From contig NZ_JAYRYK010000001.1 in NCBI RefSeq assembly GCF_041916975.1, forward strand, positions 2,108,001 to 2,172,000: DNA of 64,000 bases, written 5' to 3'. The notes below the pieces were generated by a model, which was not told the origin of the DNA, made no database searches, and saw only the letters and a program-made list of their open reading frames with translations. This document shows positions 26,363 through 36,102 of the stretch, piece after piece. Each line of letters begins with the position of its first letter. The first letter of the stretch is position 1. The position numbers and the translations under genes are program-made. Origin of the DNA: Sphingosinicella sp041916975 (GTDB lineage: Bacteria; Pseudomonadota; Alphaproteobacteria; Sphingomonadales; Sphingomonadaceae).

Positions 26363-27007
26363 TCACTTGCCCTTCGCAGCGACCGCCGCGCGAACCACAG
26401 CTTCGAGCTGTTCCGGCGAGGAATTGGGCAGTTTTTGTCCATTGATGAAAAAGGTGGGCGTTCCGCGCACGCCGACAGCGCGCGCATCCGCGATGTCCTG
26501 CTCCGCCCATGCCATCGCCTCGGCCGAGGGCATGGCGCGCGCCTTCGCGACATCAAGCCCCGCCTTTTCGGCAGCCGCCCATGCCGCGTCCATCCTGCCG
26601 TCATGCCAGTCGGGCTGGGCTTCGAGGACCGCGGCCATCACGGGCTCGAGCTTGCCCTGGACACGTGCGGCCTCAAGCATAACGATCGCTTCGGCCGATC
26701 CAGGGTGGAGGGGAAGATAGCGCATCACCAGCCGCACATCTTTCGGATATGCGGCGAGGATTTCCTTCACCTTGGGAAAGAATGCGCGGCAGGCTTCGCA
26801 TGACGGATCGAAGAATTCGACGATGGTCACCGGCGCATTTTTCGGCCCGATGACGGCCGAATGCGGCCGGATGAGCGCATCGACGGGACCGGCGATCACC
26901 TTTGGCGCAGGTTCGCCGGCGACCGATCCGCTGTAGAACATGGCGCCGCCGGTGAATGCGAGCGCCGATACGACGAGGGTGGCTACCACGCCGAAACGTC
27001 TGTTCAT
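26363..27007 (-). CDS. DsbA-like thioredoxin-fold thiol oxidoreductase
   Basis: A 214-aa periplasmic DsbA/Com1-like protein. It has a signal/anchor (FGVVATLVVSALAFTGGAMFYSG), then the thioredoxin fold with C-E-A-C in VEFFDPSCEACRAFFPKVKE, and the cis-Pro loop GVRGTPTFFINGQ near the C-terminus. The ATG at 27007 overlaps the dsbB stop codon (ATGA), so the two form an oxidase pair. It would introduce or shuffle disulfides in exported proteins, perhaps the metal-efflux parts encoded upstream. The longer open frame reaching 27406 is a shadow of dsbB. Confidence 0.9.
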   Translation of the reverse strand: MNRRFGVVATLVVSALAFTGGAMFYSGSVAGEPAPKVIAGPVDALIRPHSAVIGPKNAPVTIVEFFDPSCEACRAFFPKVKEILAAYPKDVRLVMRYLPLHPGSAEAIVMLEAARVQGKLEPVMAAVLEAQPDWHDGRMDAAWAAAEKAGLDVAKARAMPSAEAMAWAEQDIADARAVGVRGTPTFFINGQKLPNSSPEQLEAVVRAAVAAKGK

Positions 27008-27450
27008 GATTTCAGTCTCCTTTGGAAAATGAGCAAAAGCCCGAAAATGGCCGAGAAGGCAGCGAGCGACAGCAGCGGAAACGGCACGCCAGCGACGCTC
27101 ATCGCTTCGCCCGAGCAAGACGGCCCGCCGTCGCACGGAACGATCGGTGCGGAGATGAATCCCACGAAAAGGAGCAGGTGATAGAGGGCGACAAGCCCGC
27201 CCCCCGCCGCCAGTGCGAGCCCGTAGGGCACGACATGGCGGTCTGACCGGAAGGCGGCGATGGCAAGCATGATTGCCAGCGGAAACATGAAGGCGCGCTG
27301 GAACCAGCAAAGGACGCACGGGGCCTGCCCCATCACCTCGCCGATGAAGATGGCCCCGAGGCTCGCGGCGAGCGCAACCAGCCAGGCGACGAACAACGCT
27401 GACCAAGCGGCGCGATCTCCGGCCCGCGCTTCGCGGACAATCCGGCTCAC
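27004..27450 (-). CDS. dsbB: disulfide bond formation protein B
   Basis: A 148-aa four-helix membrane quinone oxidoreductase that re-oxidises the DsbA partner. The first redox pair is C-V-L-C in GQAPCVLCWFQRAFMFPLA. The second is a Cys pair in the periplasmic loop VPCDGGPSCSGEA. It overlaps dsbA by four bases at its 3' end and the SRPBCC gene by four at its 5' end. The short form resembles BdbC-type proteins. Confidence 0.93.
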   Translation of the reverse strand: MSRIVREARAGDRAAWSALFVAWLVALAASLGAIFIGEVMGQAPCVLCWFQRAFMFPLAIMLAIAAFRSDRHVVPYGLALAAGGGLVALYHLLLFVGFISAPIVPCDGGPSCSGEAMSVAGVPFPLLSLAAFSAIFGLLLIFQRRLKS

Positions 27451-27935
27451 GGTCGCCGCCCGCCTTTCGGTCGCATGACCTTCGCCGGCGGCTTGGCGCG
27501 CGGCCGAGCGAGATATTGGGTCAGGAAGCGGTCGGTTTCGCTGAGAAGGACTTCAAAATTTCGGCGCGTCTTGGGCAGGCTGAGCCGCGCGATCAGGCCC
27601 TTGCAGCTTATGGAGTGGACCAACTGCGCCCCTTCCGGCGCGGGCTCTATCCGGAAATGTTCCTCGATCGAAAGCAGCAGCCGGCTCAGCTTTACGTCGA
27701 ACGCGAGGTGCGCACCCGGCTCGCATTCGGACACGGTTGCCGTCACGCGCCAGAAGCGCGGATTGGCCGGATTCATCCTGAAGGAATATTCGACCACCGC
27801 CCCGCGTTCGGCGAGACCTTTGGGCCGGACATAGGGGTTCCAGCGCCCATAGTGGTCGAAATTCACCAAAACGTCCCAAAGCTGCGCCGGCGACCACGGC
27901 AGCAGCGTCTCCTTTGCAATCTCAAACACACTCAC
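27447..27935 (-). CDS. SRPBCC family protein
   Basis: A 162-aa protein with the START/SRPBCC lipid- or ligand-binding fold: LPWSPAQLWDVLVNFDHYGRWNPYV at the N-terminus is the family signature. The tail is Arg/Pro/Lys-rich. The GTG start at 27935 begins at the fold. It overlaps dsbB by four bases, so it is co-transcribed, and it follows the P-type ATPase gene. The ligand and function are unknown. Confidence 0.82.
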   Translation of the reverse strand: MSVFEIAKETLLPWSPAQLWDVLVNFDHYGRWNPYVRPKGLAERGAVVEYSFRMNPANPRFWRVTATVSECEPGAHLAFDVKLSRLLLSIEEHFRIEPAPEGAQLVHSISCKGLIARLSLPKTRRNFEVLLSETDRFLTQYLARPRAKPPAKVMRPKGGRRP

Positions 27936-27967
27936 CCTCCCGTATTGGCTACGCCGCCGCGGCCCGG

Positions 27968-30457
27968 TTATTCGCGATAAGCCAGAAGCCGCAGCGCGTT
28001 GGCGACGACAATGAGGGTCGAGCCTTCATGCGCCGCGACCGCCGGACCGATCCCGAGGCCGAAGATCGTCGCCGGCACCAGCACGACGACGACGCCGAGG
28101 CTGACGACCATATTCTGCCGGATGATCGAGCGGGTACAGCGGCTAAGTCCGATTGCGAAAGGCAGATGCGACAGGTCATCCGCCATCAGCGCGATGTCGG
28201 CGGTCTCGAGTGCGACGTCCGAACCCGCGGCGCCCATCGCGATCCCGACGGTCGCGCTCGCCATCGCCGGGGCGTCATTGACGCCGTCGCCTACCATCGC
28301 GACGGGCATCTCGGCGCGAAGCTTTTTGATGGCATCGACCTTTTGCTCAGGCATCAGGTCACCCCATGCCTCGCTGAGACCGACTTCTGCAGCGATCGAT
28401 TCAGCGACCTTCTGATGATCGCCAGAGATCATGATCATGCGACGAATACCGAGCTTGCTGAGACGCGCGATCGTCTCGCGCGCCGCGGCGCGCGGCGTGT
28501 CCATGAGGCCGATCGCACCGAGATCGCGCGTTCCCCTGCGCACGACCATCGTTGTTCGGCCCTTCTCACGGAGCTCGGCGATGGCGGTCGCCATTTCGGC
28601 CGATAGCGGTGCGATGCCGTCGGTGCCGAACATTTCGGCCTTGCCGATGCTGACGATTTCGCCGTCGACCTTGGCTTCGACCCCGCGGCCCGTCAGGCTC
28701 TTCAGATCGGTGGCAACCGGAAGCGCGGCGCCGGGAAAAATCTCCCGGCCATCGCGTGCGATGGCGGCCGCGAGCGGATGATCGCTCAGGCTCTCGACTG
28801 CGACTGCAATGGCAAGCAGCTCTTCCTTGGTGACCCCAGGCGCCGGGATCGTGTCGGTTATGCGCGGCCGTCCTTCGGTCAGCGTTCCCGTCTTGTCGAA
28901 AGCGAGCGAGGTCAGCGAACCGAGATTTTCGAGCGGCCCGCCGCCTTTGACGAGGACGCCGCCGCGCGCGGCGCGCGCGACCCCGGAGAGCACGGCGCTG
29001 GGGGTGGCGATCGCCAGCGCGCAGGGGCTCGCCGCGACGAGGACGGCCATGGCGCGGTAGAAGCTGTCGCGGAACGGCTCGTCGACGACGAACCCTGCGA
29101 AGAGAAGGAGGAAGACGAGGCCGAGAACACTCGGCACGAATATCCGCTCGAACTTGTCGGTAAAGCGCTGGGTCGGGGATTTCTGGGTCTCGGCCTCGTT
29201 GACCATCTTCACGACCTTCGCGAGCGTCGTGTCGGTGGAAAGCCGGGTGACCGCGATTTCGATCGCGCCTTCGCCATTGATGGTGCCGGCAAACACGCGA
29301 TGTTTCGCATCGAGCGTGTCGGCGCGCAGCGCGGCCTCTTTGGCATCGGCGACCGGTTCCTTGTCGACCGGCACGCTCTCGCCGGTCACCGGCGCCTGGT
29401 TGACGCTCGATCGGCCGAGGACGATGAAGCCATCGGCCGGGAGCCGCTCATTGGGTTTGACGATGACGATATCGCCGACCACCAGTTCCTCGACCGGAAA
29501 CTCGCGCACTTCACTGTCGCGGCGAACAAGCGCGGTTTGCGGCGCCAGTTCCGCCAGCGCCTCAATGGCCCGCTTGGCACGCCCCATCGCATAATGTTCG
29601 AGCGCATGGCCGAAGCTGAAGAGAAAGAGCAAGAGCGCCCCTTCGGCCCAAGCGCCAAGCGCGGCGGCACCCGCCGCGGCGACGAGCATCAGCGTGTCGA
29701 TCTCGAATCGCTTGAGCTTCAGATTCTCGATCGCCTCGCGCAGGGTGAACCAGCCGCCAAGGCCATAAGCGGCAATATAGAAAGCGAGCGAAACCCAGGT
29801 CGGCGCGTCGGCCACCTTCTCGATCGCGAAGCCGACCCCGAGCACCGCCCCGCACAGCAGCGCGACATAAAGCTCGGGGTTCGCGCCAAAAATGCCGCCA
29901 TGGGCATGTACATGCTCCCCTTCGGCATGCTCGGCGTGATCATGGCCACTATGATCGCCGATCTCGTCGTGTGCGTCCTTCACCGGCGTCGCCGCTATTG
30001 CGGTCGCCGATTTCGGATAGACGCCCATATCGGCCAGCGCCGCGCGGATCCGGTCGAGCGATATGTCGGTTCGGCTGAACTCGACGCGGATCATCCCCGC
30101 CGCGCTCGCCTCGGCTTCGACGACGCCGGGAAGCTGGCGCAAACGATCACTCACCGTTCGGGCGCGCCGCGTGTGTCCGAGCCCCTCGACGTCGGTCCAG
30201 AGAAGATGCTGATATTGGTCGGTCAGTGCCGCCCCGGCACTTCGGGCGAGCTGGCGCACCCGTTCGAGCGGCACGACGTCGGGATCATAGTGGATACAAA
30301 GCTGGACGGGTGCGTCGCCCTGCGCGGCAACGACATGCGCCTTTTCGACGCCCGGCCGGCCCTGCAGTTCGCCGGACAACCGTTCTAAACAGCGGTCCGC
30401 CTCATCGGGCACCTCCGGAAGCAAGAGTTCGATATCGAGCCTGACCGTTTCCGTCAT
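27968..30457 (-). CDS. P1B-type heavy-metal ATPase (P1B-4-like)
   Basis: An 829-aa metal-exporting P-type ATPase. Phosphorylation motif is D521-K-T-G-T, actuator TGE is 358-360, and the HP motif is in SLSDHPLAAAI. The transmembrane metal site is SPC (477-479) together with HEGST near the C-terminus (VAAHEGSTLIVVANA). These identify subclass P1B-4 (Co, Zn, Cd or Fe export) rather than CPC-type Cu or Zn/Cd pumps. Two N-terminal HMA-like folds lack CxxC, and a His/Glu/Asp-rich linker lies at 163-187 (GDHSGHDHAEHAEGEHVHAH). It is downstream of a CDF gene in the same minus-strand run. Confidence 0.92.
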   Translation of the reverse strand: MTETVRLDIELLLPEVPDEADRCLERLSGELQGRPGVEKAHVVAAQGDAPVQLCIHYDPDVVPLERVRQLARSAGAALTDQYQHLLWTDVEGLGHTRRARTVSDRLRQLPGVVEAEASAAGMIRVEFSRTDISLDRIRAALADMGVYPKSATAIAATPVKDAHDEIGDHSGHDHAEHAEGEHVHAHGGIFGANPELYVALLCGAVLGVGFAIEKVADAPTWVSLAFYIAAYGLGGWFTLREAIENLKLKRFEIDTLMLVAAAGAAALGAWAEGALLLFLFSFGHALEHYAMGRAKRAIEALAELAPQTALVRRDSEVREFPVEELVVGDIVIVKPNERLPADGFIVLGRSSVNQAPVTGESVPVDKEPVADAKEAALRADTLDAKHRVFAGTINGEGAIEIAVTRLSTDTTLAKVVKMVNEAETQKSPTQRFTDKFERIFVPSVLGLVFLLLFAGFVVDEPFRDSFYRAMAVLVAASPCALAIATPSAVLSGVARAARGGVLVKGGGPLENLGSLTSLAFDKTGTLTEGRPRITDTIPAPGVTKEELLAIAVAVESLSDHPLAAAIARDGREIFPGAALPVATDLKSLTGRGVEAKVDGEIVSIGKAEMFGTDGIAPLSAEMATAIAELREKGRTTMVVRRGTRDLGAIGLMDTPRAAARETIARLSKLGIRRMIMISGDHQKVAESIAAEVGLSEAWGDLMPEQKVDAIKKLRAEMPVAMVGDGVNDAPAMASATVGIAMGAAGSDVALETADIALMADDLSHLPFAIGLSRCTRSIIRQNMVVSLGVVVVLVPATIFGLGIGPAVAAHEGSTLIVVANALRLLAYRE

Positions 30458-30512
30458 CTTTCGATCCTTTTAGTTGACCACTTGCGCATGCCGGGAACCA
30501 TTCGTGTTCCCG

Positions 30513-31154
30513 CTATATCGAGCCGCCATTAGAACTTTTCTCTTCGCCGTGTGCGTCGCGCAGAATCTCGACGGCGCCTTTGATCGCGATCCCGGCGGTG
30601 GCGAGGCCGACGAGCAGGTCGGGCAAGTTGCTGCCGAGCCACAGAACGAGCGCGCCGGCGACAAGAATCCCTCCGTTGGAAACGAAGTCGTTGAAACTGA
30701 ACGTCTTCGCCGCACGGACGTTAACGTCGGGCTTCTCCAACCGTTGCAGCAACCGCAGGCAGATGTAGTTCACGACTGCGGCGACCGCGGATATGATCAT
30801 CATTGTCGCTCCGATAGGCTCGCTACCCATGATATAGCGGCGGCCGACATCGATCGGGATGGCGATCGCGAACAGCAGTAGCATGACGCCCGATGCCTTC
30901 GCAGCGCGGGCTTTCCACTGGTCGCCGCGAGTTAGCGCGGCCAAGCTGATCGCATAGACCGCGACATCGGCCGTGTTGTCGACCCCGTTGGCGACGAGCG
31001 CGCTCGAATCGGCGAAAATGCCGCTGGCGAAGAAGCCGCCGGCAATGGCGGCGTTAAGCAGGAGGACGGCCCACAAGGTGCGCCGTTCGTCAGGGCGTTC
31101 GCCGCCGTCATCGGGATCGATTGCGGCGGCGGGAGGTTCGGGTGCCGCAGCCAT
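30513..31154 (-). CDS. cation diffusion facilitator family transporter
   Basis: A 213-aa CDF-type transporter with six hydrophobic segments. The metal-site positions appear as ALVANGVDNTADVAVY (helix II) and FSFNDFVSNGGILVAG (helix V). It is divergent in sequence from the MerR-controlled CDF at 21.6 kb. It begins one base after the stop codon of the DUF305 gene, and the P1B ATPase gene follows, so it belongs to the czc-linked run. Zn, Co or Cd export is inferred from the neighbours. Confidence 0.85.
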   Translation of the reverse strand: MAAAPEPPAAAIDPDDGGERPDERRTLWAVLLLNAAIAGGFFASGIFADSSALVANGVDNTADVAVYAISLAALTRGDQWKARAAKASGVMLLLFAIAIPIDVGRRYIMGSEPIGATMMIISAVAAVVNYICLRLLQRLEKPDVNVRAAKTFSFNDFVSNGGILVAGALVLWLGSNLPDLLVGLATAGIAIKGAVEILRDAHGEEKSSNGGSI

Positions 31155-31155
31155 T

Positions 31156-31551
31156 TTAGTTCGCCGTGCCCGGACTTGGGCGCCCCGCCTGGTCGCGCCG
31201 TTCCAGCCAGTTTAGTATGACAGCGATCTCCTTTTCCTGCGCCGCGATTACCGATTGGGCGAGCGCGCGCACTTCGGGGCCACTGCCATGTTCAAGCACG
31301 ACCTTGGCCATCGCCACCGCGCCTTCATGATGCGGGACCATCGAGCGCATGAAGTCGGTATCGGCGTCGCCGGTGAGGACGACCGCCATATCCTTGTACA
31401 TCCCATCGGCGACCGCCCCAAAGGCCTTGGAAGTGGAGGTCGCCGCCGCATGCTGCATGGCGCCATGCCCCGCGCCGTCCGCGGCGCTATCCTGTTTCGC
31501 GGGCGCGCACGCAGCGAGGAACATTGCCGGCAGGAGAATTTGAAACTTCAT
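31156..31551 (-). CDS. DUF305 family lipoprotein
   Basis: A 131-aa exported protein with a lipobox (LPAMFLAAC). The DUF305 core is clear: DADTDFMRSMVPHHEGAVAMAKVVLEHG, with two adjacent His, and SVIAAQEKEIAVILNWLERR. DUF305 proteins are ferritin-like four-helix domains that often sit beside copper or heavy-metal efflux genes; metal binding is suspected. A Met/His-containing linker (GAGHGAMQHAAAT) precedes the domain. It lies between czcA and a CDF gene. Confidence 0.9.
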   Translation of the reverse strand: MKFQILLPAMFLAACAPAKQDSAADGAGHGAMQHAAATSTSKAFGAVADGMYKDMAVVLTGDADTDFMRSMVPHHEGAVAMAKVVLEHGSGPEVRALAQSVIAAQEKEIAVILNWLERRDQAGRPSPGTAN

Positions 31552-31633
31552 CGGACGGCCTCCGGAAAAGCCGATGGCGGCGGATAGCCACCATCGGTTT
31601 CGCCATATCGCGCAGCACTAACATGAACTTTGC

Positions 31634-34600
31634 TCACTCGGGCTGCCCGCCCTTCTTGTCGTCGCCCGGCAGGAAGACCCGTTCGCCGAGCGCGGTAACG
31701 TCGGTGTAGTCGCCAGCCACATGCTTGTTGTGTCGTCCGCGGAGCAGCAGATGGCTGATAGCGGGGAGGACGAACAAGGTCAGCAGCGTCGAGGTAATCA
31801 ACCCGCCGATCACGACGATCGCGAGCGGTTTTTGCACCTCGGCGCCGGTCCCGGTGGCCAGCGCCATCGGCACGAAGCCGATCGCGGGGACGATCCCCGT
31901 CATCAGCACCGCCCGGACACGCTCCATCACGCCTTCACCAATGGCGACATCGACAGGTTTGCCTTCGTCGATGCGCTGGTTGATGCTCGACATCACGACA
32001 AGACCGTTAAGCACCGTCACGCCCGACAGCACGATGAAGCCCACCGCCGCCGAGACCGAGAAGGGAAGCCCGGTCAGGAGCAGCGAGAAGACGCCGCCGG
32101 CGAGCGCGAGGGGAATTGCCGAGTAGACAGCAATCGCCTGGCGCACGCCGCCCAGTGCCATGAACAATATGCCGAAGATGGCGACGAAGATGATCGGGAT
32201 AACGATCGACAGACGCGCCGACGCAGCTTGCAGATTTTCGAACTGCCCGCCCCATTCGATAAAGCTCCCGGTGGGAAGCTTGACCTGCGCATTCACCTTT
32301 TCCTGCGCTTCGGCGACGAACGAGCCCAGGTCATTGCCGCGGACATTGGCTTGCACCACGACGCGCCGCTTGCCGTTTTCGCGGCTGACCTGATTCAGGC
32401 CTTCCGAAAAGCCGAACCTCGCCAATTCGCTGAGCGGCACCGATGCCCGCGCGCCGCCTTCGCCCGGAAGGAGCACGGGAAGCGCACCTACCGCGTCGAG
32501 ATCGTCGCGCGTGGCCCGGTCGAGCCGGACGACAATATCGTAGCGCCGGTCGCCTTCGAACACGATCCCTGCCTCGCGCCCCCCAAGGGCCGCGGCGACC
32601 GTATCGCTGACATCCTGAAGCGTCAGGCCGTAACGCGCGATCGCGTCGCGGTCGAACTGGACATCAAGCACGGGGAAGCCCGCGGTTTGCTCGACCTTGA
32701 CGTCGGCGGCACCCGGAACGGTGTTCAGGATCGCCGCCACCTGCTGCGCGGCGCGGCCCATTTCATCGAGATCATCGCCGTAGAGTTTGATCGCGATGTC
32801 ACCGCGTACGCCCGCGATCAGTTCGTTGAACCGTAGCTGGATCGGCTGGCTGATCTCGAAGGCGTTGCCGACGAGCGGTTCGAGCTTCTTCTCCACCCGC
32901 TCGATGACGTCGTCCTTGGTGCTCACGCCATCGGGCCAGGCATCGCGCGGCTTCAAGATGATGAAGGTGTCCGACGCGTTGGGGGGCATCGGATCGCTGG
33001 CGACCTCCGCCGTACCCGTCTTCGAGTAGATGAAGGCGACCTCGGGAAGCGACGAGACCGCCCTTTCGACCTGCAGCTGCATTTCCTGCGACTTGTTCAG
33101 CGATGTCGAGGGGATGCGCAGCGCCTGCATTGCGAGATTGCCCTCGCCAAGCACGGGGATGAACTCACTGCCAAGCATCCCGAAGACGAGGATGGCGGCG
33201 GCAAAAGTCCCGCCACCTGCACCGATCCACGGCCAAGGGCGCGCGATGACGCGCTTGAGCACGGGCTCGTAGCGCGTCTTCACCCAAGCGATCGCGCGCA
33301 CTTCCTTCTCAGCGACTTCGCCGCGAATGAGCAGCGCGACCATTGCCGGGACGAAGGTGAGCGATGCAACGAACGCACCGGCGAGCGCCAGCAGCACCGT
33401 AATCGCCATCGGCGAGAAGGTCTTGCCTTCGACGCCGGTGAAGGTGAGCAAAGGCACGAATACGAGAAAGATGATTGCCTGCCCGTAGATCGTTGGCTTC
33501 ACCATTTCGCGCGAGGCTTCGAACACCTCGTGCAGCCGCTCGCTCAGCGAAAGCAATCGGCCTTCATGATGTTGTCGTTCCGCCAGCCGCCTGAGGCAGT
33601 TTTCGATGATGATGATCGAACCATCGACGATCAGTCCGAAGTCGAGCGCGCCAAGGCTCATTAAATTGCCCGATGTCCCGGTAATATTCATGCCCGTGCC
33701 CATGATCAGGAACGAGATCGGGATCACCAAGGTCGCGATTACCGCGGCGCGGAAATTACCGAGCAGCCAGAACAGCACCGCCGCGACGAGTAGCGCGCCT
33801 TCGGCGAGATTCTTCTCGACGGTGCCGATCGTTGCATCGACGAGCTGCGATCGGTCGAGCACCGGTTTTACGACGATGCCCGGCGGCATCGATTTCGCAA
33901 CATCCTTCAGGCGCTCAGCGGCGGCCGAGGCCACGATCCGGCTGTTGCCGTCGGCAAGCATCAACACTGTGCCAACGACAAGTTCTTTGCCATTTTCCGA
34001 CGCCGAGCCGGTGCGCAGTTCACCGCCGATCTGCACCGTCGCGATGTCGCGGACCATGACGGGAACACCGCCGCGGCTAGCAACGGTCGCACGGCCGATT
34101 TCGTCGAGCGAGCGGATGCGGCCGTCGGCGCGGACGAGGAAGGCCTCTCCGCCGCGTTCGATGAAGTTCGCGCCGACCGAGATGTTGGCTCGCTCGAGAG
34201 CTTCGGCAAGCTCGGAGAAAGAGATGCCGTAGCTCGCCAATTTGGTCGCGTCGGGCTGGACGACGAACTGTTTTTCATAGCCGCCGATAGAATCGACGCC
34301 GGCGACACCCGGCACCGTTCGCAGCTGCGGACGGATAACCCAATCCTGCACGGTGCGCAGATAGCCAAGCTTGGCAACATCATCGACGAGGATTTCGCCG
34401 GTTGGAGTCATGTAGGAGCCGTCGGGCTGGAAACCCGGCTTCCCTGGAATTTTCGGATTGTCCTTGGTCGCGGTCGGCGCAAAATCGACCGTGTACATCA
34501 GCACTTCGCCAAGGCCCGTCGAGACCGGCCCCATCTGGGGTTCGGCGCCGTCGGGTAAGGTGCCCTGAGCCTGATTGAGGCGCTCGGCGACCTGCTGCCG

Positions 34601-34918
34601 CGCGAAATAGAGATCGGTATGATCTTCGAAAATCACCGTGACCTGGCTGAACCCGTTGCGCGAGATCGATCGCGAACTTTCCAGTCCCGGAATGCCAGCC
34701 ATCGCGGTTTCGATGGGGAAGGTCACGAGGCGTTCGATGTCGAGCGGCCCGAGATTGGGCTGGACGGTGTTGATCTGCACCTGCTTGTTGGTGATGTCGG
34801 GCACGGCATCGACGGGCAGCTTCAAGAGCTGCGTGAGGCCATAAGCCGAGATGATGAGGGTGAGGATGACCACACCCCAGCGAAAGCGTATCGACGCGTC
34901 GAGGAGTTTTTCGATCAT
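31634..34918 (-). CDS. czcA: CzcA-like heavy-metal RND efflux pump
   Basis: A 1094-aa inner-membrane RND pump of the divalent-cation HME type. It starts MIEKLLDASIRFRWGVVILTLIISAYGL. The proton-relay helix is DFGLIVDGSIIIIEN, with the Asp, Asp and Glu of CzcA, which distinguishes it from the CusA-type pump at 17.6 kb. It exports Co, Zn and Cd from periplasm or cytoplasm with CzcB and CzcC. The ATG at 34918 is one base after the czcB stop codon; a start 17 codons earlier would overlap czcB and precede the conserved N-terminus. It ends with a charged cytoplasmic tail (LPGDDKKGGQPE). Confidence 0.95.
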   Translation of the reverse strand: MIEKLLDASIRFRWGVVILTLIISAYGLTQLLKLPVDAVPDITNKQVQINTVQPNLGPLDIERLVTFPIETAMAGIPGLESSRSISRNGFSQVTVIFEDHTDLYFARQQVAERLNQAQGTLPDGAEPQMGPVSTGLGEVLMYTVDFAPTATKDNPKIPGKPGFQPDGSYMTPTGEILVDDVAKLGYLRTVQDWVIRPQLRTVPGVAGVDSIGGYEKQFVVQPDATKLASYGISFSELAEALERANISVGANFIERGGEAFLVRADGRIRSLDEIGRATVASRGGVPVMVRDIATVQIGGELRTGSASENGKELVVGTVLMLADGNSRIVASAAAERLKDVAKSMPPGIVVKPVLDRSQLVDATIGTVEKNLAEGALLVAAVLFWLLGNFRAAVIATLVIPISFLIMGTGMNITGTSGNLMSLGALDFGLIVDGSIIIIENCLRRLAERQHHEGRLLSLSERLHEVFEASREMVKPTIYGQAIIFLVFVPLLTFTGVEGKTFSPMAITVLLALAGAFVASLTFVPAMVALLIRGEVAEKEVRAIAWVKTRYEPVLKRVIARPWPWIGAGGGTFAAAILVFGMLGSEFIPVLGEGNLAMQALRIPSTSLNKSQEMQLQVERAVSSLPEVAFIYSKTGTAEVASDPMPPNASDTFIILKPRDAWPDGVSTKDDVIERVEKKLEPLVGNAFEISQPIQLRFNELIAGVRGDIAIKLYGDDLDEMGRAAQQVAAILNTVPGAADVKVEQTAGFPVLDVQFDRDAIARYGLTLQDVSDTVAAALGGREAGIVFEGDRRYDIVVRLDRATRDDLDAVGALPVLLPGEGGARASVPLSELARFGFSEGLNQVSRENGKRRVVVQANVRGNDLGSFVAEAQEKVNAQVKLPTGSFIEWGGQFENLQAASARLSIVIPIIFVAIFGILFMALGGVRQAIAVYSAIPLALAGGVFSLLLTGLPFSVSAAVGFIVLSGVTVLNGLVVMSSINQRIDEGKPVDVAIGEGVMERVRAVLMTGIVPAIGFVPMALATGTGAEVQKPLAIVVIGGLITSTLLTLFVLPAISHLLLRGRHNKHVAGDYTDVTALGERVFLPGDDKKGGQPE

Positions 34919-34919
34919 C

Positions 34920-36089
34920 TCAATGCTCCGCCTCGCCCTTGCCGATTTCGGCCTTGAGCAGGAAGGCACCGCGCGTTGCGATGACCTCGCCAGGCTTTAC
35001 GCCGTCGACGATCTCGATGCGGCCGCCGCCGCGCTTGCCGGTGACCACCGTGGTCGCCTGGAAGCCCATGGCGGTCTTGACGAAGACAACCTCGCGGCCT
35101 TCGACGGTCTGCACCGCCTCTTCGGGCAAAGCGATCAGGGCGGAGCCTGCACCACCCTGCGGTTTGATGCGTGCGCGAAGGCCCTGACCGGGCGTCAGCC
35201 CGGCAATGCCACCGGGAATGAGTATGATTGTGGCGCTTTTGCTCTCGGGATCGAGGCTGGGGGTTGCCGAGCGAACCCGTGCGTCGACCGTCTCGCCACC
35301 GAGAAGTTCGATGACCGCGGTATCGCCGGGCTTGATCCGACGCGCATCGGCCGCGAGCACCGATGCATTGATCTGGATACGATTGGGGTCGGAGACGCGG
35401 AACAATTCGGTTCCGGCGAGCACATAGGATCCGAGCTTGGCGTCGGATTTCGTGATTCGCCCGGAAATAAGGCTCGTCACCGCCAGGGTGCGACCGTCGC
35501 CCGAAACCTTGGCGGCAGCGGCAGCCGACTGCGAACGCCGTGCTTCGGCCTCGGCTTCGGCAAGCGCGGCGGCGGCGGCTTCGAGATCCTGCTTCGCGGT
35601 AATCCGCGCATCAAATAGCTTCTTCTCGCGCGCATAGGTTGACCGAGCGAGGGCGAGGCGGGCGCTGGCCGCACTCCGTTCGGAGGCAATCGCGGCCGCA
35701 TCGCGGCTTTCCATCACTGCTACCGCTTCCCCGGCACGCACGGCGTCGCCGAGACGGCGGTTGATACGCGTAATCGCTCCATCTGCACGCGCCGTCAGAA
35801 CGGCCTCGCCTTCGGGCGTCGCTGCCACGACTCCCTGCGCAAGTATTTCCGAGCCGAGGCCGCCAGCCTGGATCGTCTCGGTGACGATGCCCGCGCCTTT
35901 GGCGCGCGCCTCGTCCATCAGAATCTGCCCTTCGACATGTCCTTCCTCTTCTTCCTCGGCGGATGCCGCGGGTGCGGCGGCCTCGGGAGCGGTCATCGAG
36001 CGACCGATCAGGATACCGCTGCCGCCCAACAGGAGAGCCCCGACCGCGACGGCGGCCATGAGGCGATTCTTGGTTTCGAAGATTTGCAT
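34920..36089 (-). CDS. czcB: CzcB-like periplasmic adaptor subunit
   Basis: A 389-aa membrane-fusion protein. The N-terminal anchor (MAAVAVGALLLGGSGILIG) is followed by an acidic stretch (AASAEEEEEGHVEGQI), then barrel-sandwich and coiled-coil segments (Ala/Glu-rich, about 150-210) and the beta-barrel/MP domains. It lacks the YHS-like metal-binding segment of the CusB protein. The ATG at 36089 has GGGAAC-type spacing and starts the anchor. It lies between czcC (13 bp upstream) and czcA (1 bp downstream). Confidence 0.92.
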   Translation of the reverse strand: MQIFETKNRLMAAVAVGALLLGGSGILIGRSMTAPEAAAPAASAEEEEEGHVEGQILMDEARAKGAGIVTETIQAGGLGSEILAQGVVAATPEGEAVLTARADGAITRINRRLGDAVRAGEAVAVMESRDAAAIASERSAASARLALARSTYAREKKLFDARITAKQDLEAAAAALAEAEAEARRSQSAAAAAKVSGDGRTLAVTSLISGRITKSDAKLGSYVLAGTELFRVSDPNRIQINASVLAADARRIKPGDTAVIELLGGETVDARVRSATPSLDPESKSATIILIPGGIAGLTPGQGLRARIKPQGGAGSALIALPEEAVQTVEGREVVFVKTAMGFQATTVVTGKRGGGRIEIVDGVKPGEVIATRGAFLLKAEIGKGEAEH

Positions 36090-36102
36090 GATTTTCAGTT
36101 CC

